A stretch of 8,750 nucleotides of DNA, taken from NCBI GenBank assembly GCA_947475125.1, contig CANJMX010000058.1:1-8750 (forward strand), given 5' to 3'. The stretch comes from Actinomycetota bacterium. GTDB taxonomy: Bacteria > Actinomycetota > Thermoleophilia > Miltoncostaeales > Miltoncostaeaceae. The number at the start of each line of letters is the position of its first letter. Positions within the stretch are counted from its first letter, which is position 1. The position numbers were made by a program, and so were the translations under genes. This document shows positions 1 through 5,841 of the stretch, piece by piece. Below the pieces are notes generated by a model, which saw nothing but the letters and a program-made list of their open reading frames with translations, was not told where the DNA came from and made no database searches.

Positions 1-131
1 GGGTTCTCGACGGTCACCGCACGGTCCGAGATGGCACCGAGCAGAAATGCCCGGTGCGTGAGGGACTTGTCCGGGGGAACCGCCACGGAACCCGAGAGGG
101 CGGCCGCCGGCCGGAAGTTCAGGGTGGTCAT
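1..131 (-). CDS. aroA: 3-phosphoshikimate 1-carboxyvinyltransferase (EPSP synthase), N-terminal fragment
   Basis: Only the first 43 codons are in the window; the gene continues past the left edge. EPSP synthase transfers the enolpyruvyl group of phosphoenolpyruvate to shikimate-3-phosphate, the sixth step of the cytoplasmic shikimate pathway. The visible residues include PPDKSLTHRAFLLGAIS (19-35), the N-terminal substrate-binding signature. Lys22, Ser23 and Arg27 fall at the same numbers as the substrate-binding residues of the E. coli enzyme. The usual Pro-Gly-Asp-Lys-Ser is Pro-Pro-Asp-Lys-Ser here, which I take for a natural family variant. The ATG at 131 is chosen because the conserved block then lies at its normal distance from the N terminus. 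An AGGA lies 9 bases upstream, and a TAGGAT box overlaps it. The gene diverges from recQ and probably has its own promoter. Identification is secure despite the truncation. Confidence 0.92.
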   Translation of the reverse strand, partial: MTTLNFRPAAALSGSVAVPPDKSLTHRAFLLGAISDRAVTVEN

Positions 132-178
132 CTGCCGTAATCCTAGAGGTCCGCCGACAGCGCTACCCTCGGCTGCCT
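132..178. promoter_or_regulatory. Divergent aroA/recQ intergenic region with candidate -10 boxes
   Basis: These 47 bp are the only non-coding DNA between the divergent aroA and recQ starts, so promoters for both genes are expected here or inside the neighbouring coding sequence. On the minus strand TAGGAT (140-145) ends 8 bases before the aroA ATG. On the plus strand TACCCT (164-169) ends 9 bases before the recQ GTG. Both match the loose actinobacterial TAnnnT -10 pattern at a distance that would start transcription at or next to the start codon. I see no convincing -35 hexamer for either, and no strong Shine-Dalgarno for recQ. Short TAnnnT boxes occur often by chance, so this is a suggestion only. 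Confidence 0.35.
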
Positions 179-1942
179 GTGAGTGCCATGCCAAATATGC
201 CAGTTGACGTCGTCGCCGACCTGGCGTACGTGCTCGCCCGGGCCGAGCGGGGCGGCACGATCAGCGGCGACGATGCCACCACTGTGGACCGGCTGCTTGA
301 GTCGCTGCGCGGAGATTGGCGCGATCTGGAGGGCGAGGCGCGCCAGTCACTTGGGCGCATCGCCGCCCCCTTGCGCGCGCGCCGCGATGGCCTGGACGGG
401 CGCATGCCGCCACGTGATGGCGGCGATCCACGCCCGCTTCGCGACATCCTCGACATCCTTGGCGTGCCATCGCTTCGCCCCGGGCAGGACCGGCCCATCC
501 TCGCCGCAATGGCCGGGGCCGACAGCCTGGTGGTGATGCCCACCGGGTCGGGAAAGTCGCTGTGCTTTCAGGCTCCCGCCTTCTGTGGCGGTGGCCTCAC
601 CGTGGTGGTGAGCCCCCTCATCGCCCTCATCAGCGATCAGCACTCCCGTCTTGCCGCGGCCGGGCTGCCCGTGGCCATGGTGACCAGCACGCAATCGCCT
701 GCCGAGACGCGCACGGCCATCGACATGATCCGGCGGCGCGAGGCGCGACTGGTGCTGTGCGCGCCTGAGCGTTTTGTGCATGAGGCCTTCACCCAGGCTC
801 TGCAGGCCAACCCCATTGATGTGCTGGCGATTGATGAGGCCCACTGCGTGAGCGAATGGGGGCACGACTTCCGCCCCGACTACCTCCGTCTGGCCGAACT
901 CCGCCAGGTGCTGAAGCCGCGATGCGTGATGGCGCTCACGGCCACTGCAACCCCCGAGGTGTCTGCCGAGATCGCTTCACGGCTGGGACTCCGCGACCCG
1001 GTGACGGTGCGCACCGGATTCGACCGCACCAACCTGAGCCTCGACGTCATCCCCCTTGAGGGCAAGGGTGCGGTGGCCCGCAAGTGGGCGGTGCTCATGG
1101 CCGGGCTCGAGGCGCAGGGTGGCACGCCGGCCATCGTCTACTGCGGCACCCGAAAGGCCACCGACGAGGTTGCCGAGGGGCTGCGGACGCGCGGGCTGAA
1201 CGCCGTGGGCTACCACGCGGGCATGGCCGGGCCTGCACGACAGGAGGCGCAGGACGCCTTTATGTCGGGGCGGGCCGACGTGATCGCTGCCACCAACGCA
1301 TTTGGCATGGGTATCGACAGATCCGACGTGCGGGGCGTGTGGCACTGGTCAATTCCCACGTCTCTCGAGGGTTACTACCAGGAGGCCGGTCGCGCAGGGC
1401 GCGATGGCCTGCCGGGCCGTGCCGTGCTGCTCGCAATGCGTGCCGACCTCGGACGACTCATCCGCTTTGCGCAGCAGGATCGTGGACCGGGCGACTCCCG
1501 CATCGCTCGCGACCGCGCTTGGACGGCCTACCGGGCCATCAACGGGTACATCGAGTCGCCCACATGCAGGCGGCGGGTCATCCTCGACCACTTCGGCGAT
1601 ACCGCAGCAGGCGCCGCCGAGGGCCGGTGCTGCGACGTATGCGACCCGCTGCCGGCCGATGCCATTCCGGCCTCCGTCCCAAGTATCCGCAAGGCCCCCT
1701 CGGTGGATGAGCCCGACATGGACGCCGATGACTCCGCCATGTTTGAGCAACTGCGCGCGTGGCGACGAGACCGCGCCGAGGGCAAGCCCGCCTACACCGT
1801 GTGCACCGATGCCGCACTCAGGTCGATCGCCGTGTGTCGCCCGCGTAGCGAGGTGCAGTTGCTCGAGGTGAAGGGCGTGGGCCCTGCATTTGTGGAGCGC
1901 CACGCGGAGAGCCTGTTTGACGTGCTGATGGATGCCGTGTGA
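179..1942 (+). CDS. recQ: RecQ-family ATP-dependent DNA helicase with HRDC domain, lacking RQC winged helix
   Basis: The 587-residue product is a superfamily 2, 3'-5' DNA helicase expected to act in recombination and fork repair. After an N-terminal extension of about 85 residues come the RecQ motif 0 (RPGQ, 100-103), Walker A PTGSGKS (121-127), DEAH (219-222) running into the aromatic-rich loop HCVSEWGHDFRP (222-233), TATAT (254-258), FGMGID (375-380) and QEAGRAGRDG (401-410). Cys463, Cys484, Cys485 and Cys488 suggest the RecQ zinc site. A 30-residue Pro/Asp-rich linker leads directly to an HRDC-like domain (about 520-583), leaving no room for the winged-helix RQC domain of E. coli RecQ. The GTG at 179 gives the longest frame; ATG at 188 or 197 are alternatives and none has a clear Shine-Dalgarno. 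The 3' end overlaps the hydrolase start, suggesting co-transcription. Family assignment is secure; orthology to classical RecQ is less so. Confidence 0.93.
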   Translation: MSAMPNMPVDVVADLAYVLARAERGGTISGDDATTVDRLLESLRGDWRDLEGEARQSLGRIAAPLRARRDGLDGRMPPRDGGDPRPLRDILDILGVPSLRPGQDRPILAAMAGADSLVVMPTGSGKSLCFQAPAFCGGGLTVVVSPLIALISDQHSRLAAAGLPVAMVTSTQSPAETRTAIDMIRRREARLVLCAPERFVHEAFTQALQANPIDVLAIDEAHCVSEWGHDFRPDYLRLAELRQVLKPRCVMALTATATPEVSAEIASRLGLRDPVTVRTGFDRTNLSLDVIPLEGKGAVARKWAVLMAGLEAQGGTPAIVYCGTRKATDEVAEGLRTRGLNAVGYHAGMAGPARQEAQDAFMSGRADVIAATNAFGMGIDRSDVRGVWHWSIPTSLEGYYQEAGRAGRDGLPGRAVLLAMRADLGRLIRFAQQDRGPGDSRIARDRAWTAYRAINGYIESPTCRRRVILDHFGDTAAGAAEGRCCDVCDPLPADAIPASVPSIRKAPSVDEPDMDADDSAMFEQLRAWRRDRAEGKPAYTVCTDAALRSIAVCRPRSEVQLLEVKGVGPAFVERHAESLFDVLMDAV

Positions 1943-2754
1943 CGGCCTTCATGGTGCAGGGCGACGGAGTGACGCTGCATGGCGACGACGATGGCGAGGG
2001 TGCGCCCATCCTTCTGCTGCATGGCCTGTCGGCCACCCGCCGCTACGTGCTGCATGGATCCACCGCGCTGGTGCGCGACGGCTGGCGTGTGATCGCCTAC
2101 GACTCGCGTGGCCACGGTGAGTCGGATGCCGCGCCATCGCCCGATGCCTACGACTACGCCACGCTTGTGGGCGACGCCGTGCGGGTGATGGACGACCGCG
2201 ACGTACCGCGCGCCACAGTGGTGGGAATGTCGATGGGCGCGGCCGTGGGCGCCGCACTTGCGCTTACACACCCCGACCGCGTGCGGGCGCTCATTGCCAT
2301 CACGCCCGCCCACCTCGGCACCCCCACGCTCGATCCCGATAAGTGGAACCGCCTTGCCGACGGCCTTCTGCAGGGAGGCCCCGACGGATTTGTGGACGCC
2401 TACGGCGACCCCGGAGTGGATCCGAAGAGCCTGGAGCTCATCCGCACAGTGATGCGCCAGCGACTCAACCGCCACGCCCATCCGGCCGCAGTGGCCGACT
2501 GTCTGAGGGGCACGACCGCTGGCGCCGCCTTCGACGGCGAGGACGCCCTGCGCCAGGTCAGTTGCCCGACGCTGGTCATCGGCAGCCGCGACCGGCTCGA
2601 CCCCGAGCACCCCATGCGCATCGCCGAGCGCTGGGCCGAACTCATTCCCGGTGCGCAGTTCATCGTCGAAGACGACGGCGAGAGCCCGCTGGCCTGGCGT
2701 GGCGGCACCCTCAGCCGCGCGATCGCCGACTTTCTGGCGGCCGTACCCGGCTAG
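1939..2754 (+). CDS. Alpha/beta-fold hydrolase lacking the usual catalytic histidine
   Basis: The 271-residue product has an alpha/beta hydrolase fold: oxyanion-loop LLLHG (25-29), YDSRGHGESD (54-63), nucleophile elbow GMSMG (96-100, Ser98) and the acid-strand motif GSRDRLDPEHP (215-225, Asp218 or Asp221). The block after the last strand, where these enzymes normally read Gly-His-Ser, is DDGESPLAW (245-253), with Glu248 in the histidine position. No histidine follows residue 224. The protein may therefore be non-hydrolytic, use another histidine (His179 and His181 lie in the cap region), or belong to a variant subfamily. There is no signal peptide or membrane segment, so it is probably cytoplasmic; the substrate cannot be told. 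The GTG start lies in a GTGA overlap with the recQ stop, suggesting translational coupling; ATG at 1951 is an alternative. The 3' end runs into the convergent acetyltransferase. Confidence 0.87.
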   Translation: MTAFMVQGDGVTLHGDDDGEGAPILLLHGLSATRRYVLHGSTALVRDGWRVIAYDSRGHGESDAAPSPDAYDYATLVGDAVRVMDDRDVPRATVVGMSMGAAVGAALALTHPDRVRALIAITPAHLGTPTLDPDKWNRLADGLLQGGPDGFVDAYGDPGVDPKSLELIRTVMRQRLNRHAHPAAVADCLRGTTAGAAFDGEDALRQVSCPTLVIGSRDRLDPEHPMRIAERWAELIPGAQFIVEDDGESPLAWRGGTLSRAIADFLAAVPG

Positions 2755-3215
2755 AGGATTGGCAGCGATCGCTCGAACACGATGCGGTCTTCCCCGGCGC
2801 CGAGGTAGTCAGCCACTAGCGGACCGTCGAATGCGAGCGCACGATGGAACGCGATTGACCCCTCGCGCTGCGGCGCAGCCAGCGCCCTGATGCGCGTGCA
2901 GCCCTTCGCCATCGCCTGCTCGCCGAACCACCGGTACAGCGTGGCCCCCACTCCCTGGCCGCGCAGCGTTGGGTCAACGGCGTGCAGGTGCACATAGGCC
3001 AGGTCGGGCTCGCTCAGGCTCACCATGCCCAGAAGGAAGCCGGCGGGCGATCCGTCGGCGCGGGCGATCCACACACCGCCCGGCCCCAGCTGGTCGAAGA
3101 AAAGCCGGTGCAGCGTGAGCCCCACCGGATGCCCAAACCACGCCTCCGCAACCGCCCGGGCAGCGACGAAGTCGGCCGCCACGAGGGGCCGGGGCTCAAC
3201 AAGCTGCAGGTCCAT
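2751..3215 (-). CDS. GNAT-family N-acetyltransferase
   Basis: The 154-residue product is a single-domain GNAT acetyltransferase, expected to move an acetyl group from acetyl-CoA to an amine of an unknown small molecule or protein in the cytoplasm. The core is visible as strand beta4 and motif A: YVHLHAVDPTLRGQGVGATLY (starting at 74), in which RGQGVGA (85-91) is the pyrophosphate-binding R/Q-x-x-G-x-G/A loop. GSIAFHRALAF (119-129) is the usual motif-B segment near the C terminus. Length is typical for the family. The ATG at 3215 has GGAGG only 3 bases upstream, unusually close, and a 6-bp hairpin ends one base before it. The gene follows the FG-GAP gene after 50 bp on the same strand. Its stop shares the bases CTAG with the convergent hydrolase stop. 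Family is certain; substrate is unknown. Confidence 0.88.
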   Translation of the reverse strand: MDLQLVEPRPLVAADFVAARAVAEAWFGHPVGLTLHRLFFDQLGPGGVWIARADGSPAGFLLGMVSLSEPDLAYVHLHAVDPTLRGQGVGATLYRWFGEQAMAKGCTRIRALAAPQREGSIAFHRALAFDGPLVADYLGAGEDRIVFERSLPIL

Positions 3216-3224
3216 ACCCCTCCG

Positions 3225-3240
3225 GGAGCCGACTGGCTCC
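3225..3240 (-). promoter_or_regulatory. Perfect 6-bp hairpin immediately upstream of the acetyltransferase ribosome-binding site
   Basis: In the minus-strand transcript GGAGCC and GGCTCC form a six-base stem around the loop AGTC. The stem ends one base before the GGAGG at 3219-3223, so an RNA reading through from the FG-GAP gene would present the ribosome-binding site right at the foot of the stem. The 5' arm also contains GGAG, a possible decoy Shine-Dalgarno. No T-run follows, which argues against an intrinsic terminator. The structure is read directly from sequence; any function in translation or mRNA processing is inference, and a short GC-rich stem can arise by chance. Confidence 0.4.
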
Positions 3241-3265
3241 GCATCGCCGTCTGGACCGCCGCAGG

Positions 3266-5017
3266 CTACCCGAGAGCGGGCAGGTCCATCCCCGTGAGCG
3301 TGCCATCCGGATCCCTGAGGATGAGCCGCAACGTGAGCCCCTGCTTGACAAGGCCTGGAGAAATGAATGCGGTCACCCTGAGCGCGCGCGATGTATCGGT
3401 GACGTGCACGACCGGAGCGCTCATTGGCCTGTGGATGGTGCGCCTGCCGATTGCCGTCTCGGAGTTCACCATCGCCCGCATGCCATTCGGCCTCACGTAC
3501 ATCAGCGTGTATCGCCCCGGAACCTTGATGTCGAACGAGTCACGAAGCGCCGCGATGAGCCTCGGACCGCGGTGCCGCTGGATCATCGTGACCCTGTTTC
3601 GGCGACTCGCTGGCCGAATGATGCCGAGGGATTCATCCGACCCGGTAATGACGCCCCCAACGACGGGTCCCACACCAAGGGGATCGCCGGAATTGCCGTC
3701 GCTCGTCGGAGGTGCCGGGGGGATCGGGGGCTCGTAGGAATTGATGAACACGCCAACGGCATTCGCCCCACCACCCGAGACGGTGGTGAGGAGGTCTGGC
3801 TGACCATCCCTATCCATGTCGGCAATGGTGAGTCCAGACGACCAAGCGCTGATCACCCCGTTGCTCAGGTCGATGCGTGGGGCGAACGTGCCATCTCCAT
3901 TCCCCGGGAACACCGAGAGGCTGCCGTAGCTGAGGTAGCTGCCGACGAGGTCGAGCTTGCCGTCACCGTTGAGGTCCGCGTTCTGCACCCGCTCCGGATT
4001 GCTGTCCGGAATCGATGCGTAGCTGGTGGCATCCGCGCCAGCCCGAAGCGACCCAATGGCGCCGTTCACGCCGTTGGCACCGAGGAAGACCTCGAACTGA
4101 GTTGGCCCACCCTCAGTGGTGGACCCCGCGATGTCGGCAAATCCATCTGCGTTGAAGTCGCCGATCGTGACGCCCTGCGCGCCAAAGCTCACCGTGCCGA
4201 CGTATGGAACACCGGTAGTGAACAGGCCGGTGCATACACCGCCAGCCTTCGTCTGCATCATCACGCTGAAGGAGTCGTACGAACGGCGGTTGGCGGAGAC
4301 GATGTCGGGGCAGCTGTCCCCGTTCATGTCGCCCGTCGTGAGGTTCTGTGATCCGCGCCCCGTGTTGTAGTCCGAGCCCGTGTCGATGTCCGCCCTGCTG
4401 CCGAAGGTGCCGTTGCACGAGCCGCCTGTCTTGAGCCCGAGGAGCACGCTCACCTCCGACGGGAACGTCCAGTTCTGCCAGTTGCCCACGACCACGTCGA
4501 GGCAGCCGTCAACGTCGAGATCACGGATGTCGATGCCCTTACCCGAGATTGTGGATTGGCCGGCCGCCGCCCCAAATGCGCCGGTGCAGACACCACCGGT
4601 CTTGACGTTGAGGAACCGGTAGACGTTCAGGGTGGTGGACGCGACGATATCGAGACAGCCGTCCGTGTTGAGGTCACCCAGTTTGAGGTCCTGCGGGGCC
4701 GTCGCGATCGCCACCGCTGCCGGGACGCCCAGCGCACCCGTGCAGGCGCCATCAGTCCTGATTCCGGGCAGGACCGAGAGCGAATAGCCGCTGGCACCCG
4801 TAATTCCGTTGGTCACCACTGCGTCGGGGCAGGAATCTCCATTCACGTCACCGGCAGCGACGGAGCCAGGGCTTGTACCCCAGCCCGTGGCGACGGTCGG
4901 GTACGTCTGGGCCGAGCCAAAGGCGGGCACGGCGGCCACGGCAGCCCCGGATCCGCCCAGCAGAAGTGCGCATGTGGCCGCAAAAACCACGCCAACCATT
5001 CGGGGGGGTGAGTTCAT
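3266..5017 (-). CDS. Secreted FG-GAP/VCBS-repeat protein (predicted seven-bladed beta-propeller)
   Basis: The 583-residue product begins with a Sec signal peptide: Arg6, a hydrophobic stretch at about 8-22, and a likely cut after AVA near residue 28. Seven FG-GAP/VCBS repeats follow, each with a Ca2+-binding D-x-N/D-x-D-G/S-x-x-D loop: 57-65, 115-123, 166-174, 230-238, 287-295, 348-356 and 400-408. Seven is the number for a complete integrin-alpha-like propeller. The first four repeats carry paired cysteines (63/92, 121/144, 172/201, 235/262); the last three have none. A proline-rich linker (430-437) leads to a C-terminal region of about 130 residues that I do not recognise. There is no LPxTG or C-terminal membrane anchor. 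The ligand is unknown; adhesion or polymer binding is typical of the fold. The ATG at 5017 lacks a good Shine-Dalgarno; ATG at 4999 would keep the signal peptide. The 69-bp spacer to msrA shows no clear promoter or terminator. Confidence 0.88.
   Translation of the reverse strand: MNSPPRMVGVVFAATCALLLGGSGAAVAAVPAFGSAQTYPTVATGWGTSPGSVAAGDVNGDSCPDAVVTNGITGASGYSLSVLPGIRTDGACTGALGVPAAVAIATAPQDLKLGDLNTDGCLDIVASTTLNVYRFLNVKTGGVCTGAFGAAAGQSTISGKGIDIRDLDVDGCLDVVVGNWQNWTFPSEVSVLLGLKTGGSCNGTFGSRADIDTGSDYNTGRGSQNLTTGDMNGDSCPDIVSANRRSYDSFSVMMQTKAGGVCTGLFTTGVPYVGTVSFGAQGVTIGDFNADGFADIAGSTTEGGPTQFEVFLGANGVNGAIGSLRAGADATSYASIPDSNPERVQNADLNGDGKLDLVGSYLSYGSLSVFPGNGDGTFAPRIDLSNGVISAWSSGLTIADMDRDGQPDLLTTVSGGGANAVGVFINSYEPPIPPAPPTSDGNSGDPLGVGPVVGGVITGSDESLGIIRPASRRNRVTMIQRHRGPRLIAALRDSFDIKVPGRYTLMYVRPNGMRAMVNSETAIGRRTIHRPMSAPVVHVTDTSRALRVTAFISPGLVKQGLTLRLILRDPDGTLTGMDLPALG
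3794..4849 (-). repeat. Seven diverged FG-GAP repeat units within the secreted propeller gene
   Basis: The calcium-loop codons recur seven times at intervals of about 120-190 bases, visible on the plus strand as variants of gtcnccnttcangtc. The units are clearly diverged in DNA sequence, so this is an old protein-level repeat, not a recent tandem duplication or microsatellite. Units 1-4 share an additional Cys-x-Gly segment that units 5-7 lack, indicating two repeat subtypes. Confidence 0.85.
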
Positions 5018-5086
5018 GAATCATGTGTACACGACCGCTGGCAGGAAATAGCGGACGCTGGTTCCCGCCGAGGGCATCATTGGACG

Positions 5087-5743
5087 TCAGCCGAGACGTG
5101 CCACCCCAATGGGGCACGCAACGCCGGTGCCACCCAGTCCGCAGTACCCGTTGGGATTCTTGGCCAGATACTGCTGGTGGTACGCCTCGGCGTAATAGAA
5201 CGGCCCGCCAATGGCGATCTCCGTGGTGATACCCCCCATACCCAGCGCGTCGAGCGCCTCCTGGAACATGTCGCGCGATGCCTCCGCCTTCACCTTCTGC
5301 GCCCCGTCCGCGCAGTAGATGGCCGACCGGTACTGGGTGCCAACGTCGTTGCCCTGCGCCATGCCCTGCGTGGGGTCATGCCCCTCCCAGAACGTGCGCA
5401 GCATCTCGCCATACGAGGTCTGCGATGGGTCGTACACCGCCAGCACCACCTCGGTGTGGCCCGTACGCCCGCCGCACACCTCTTCGTACGTGGGGTGCGG
5501 CGTGTAGCCCCCTGCGTAGCCCACCGCGGTGGTCCATACGCCCGCGTGCTGCCAGAACACACGCTCCGCGCCCCAGAAGCAGCCCATGCCCACCACGATG
5601 GTCTCGAAGCCGTCGGGAAACGGCGCGATGAGCGGATTGCCGAGCACCTCATGCGCGGCGGGGATGCGTATTGACTCGGCGCGGCCGGGCAGGGCGTCCT
5701 GCTCGGGGACCATGTCCATTTTGGAGGAGTTCCAGAACGGCAT
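5087..5743 (-). CDS. msrA: Peptide-methionine (S)-S-oxide reductase MsrA
   Basis: MsrA reduces the S-epimer of methionine sulfoxide, free or in proteins, back to methionine using thioredoxin, repairing oxidative damage. The 218-residue product carries the catalytic block GCFWGAER (54-61) with nucleophile Cys55, the TGHTEVV segment with Glu98, GNDVGTQYRS (131-140) with Asp133 and Tyr138, and the C-terminal GYCGLGGTGVACP (199-211) providing resolving cysteines Cys201 and Cys210. This two-resolving-cysteine layout and the roughly 50-residue N-terminal extension resemble E. coli MsrA. There is no signal peptide, so the enzyme is cytoplasmic. The ATG at 5743 is supported by AAAGGAG with a 5-base spacer. 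The gene stands between two genes for exported proteins on the same strand, without msrB nearby. All active-site residues are present, so I expect a functional enzyme. Confidence 0.96.
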   Translation of the reverse strand: MPFWNSSKMDMVPEQDALPGRAESIRIPAAHEVLGNPLIAPFPDGFETIVVGMGCFWGAERVFWQHAGVWTTAVGYAGGYTPHPTYEEVCGGRTGHTEVVLAVYDPSQTSYGEMLRTFWEGHDPTQGMAQGNDVGTQYRSAIYCADGAQKVKAEASRDMFQEALDALGMGGITTEIAIGGPFYYAEAYHQQYLAKNPNGYCGLGGTGVACPIGVARLG

Positions 5744-5841
5744 TCGTGCTCCTTTCGCTGTCCCCTGAGGATAATGCGATATCGGGCGTTCCCGGGGAAG
5801 CGTTCCTTACGGCTTGGCAATCACACGGTAGCCGCGCAGTC
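5744..5841 (-). promoter_or_regulatory. msrA upstream region with weak promoter-like boxes and an inverted repeat
   Basis: This 98-bp spacer follows the GLUG gene stop and precedes msrA. On the minus strand CATTAT (5771-5776) matches four of six -10 positions, and TTCCCC (5794-5799) sits 17 bases upstream as a poor -35. Over the latter lies an inverted repeat with a one-base centre, TTCCC-g-GGGAA (5789-5799), a possible operator half-site pair. No T-tailed hairpin is visible, so no intrinsic terminator for the upstream gene can be called. Promoter and operator roles are inference from weak matches. Confidence 0.28.

Noticed and set aside
1792..2610. A 272-codon minus-strand open frame across the recQ/hydrolase junction
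   Set aside because: It overlaps two well-supported genes and shows no recognisable domain; a codon-bias shadow.
3225..3240. The GGAGCC/GGCTCC hairpin as terminator of the FG-GAP gene
   Set aside because: No T-run follows, and it is followed at once by the acetyltransferase ribosome-binding site.
3404..4351. A 315-codon plus-strand open frame opposite the FG-GAP gene
   Set aside because: Composition is Arg/His/Ala-rich without motifs, and the opposite frame has a signal peptide and seven calcium-loop repeats.
5025..5032. GTGTACAC palindrome upstream of the FG-GAP start as an operator
   Set aside because: It is an isolated 8-bp palindrome without a second copy or a clear promoter nearby.
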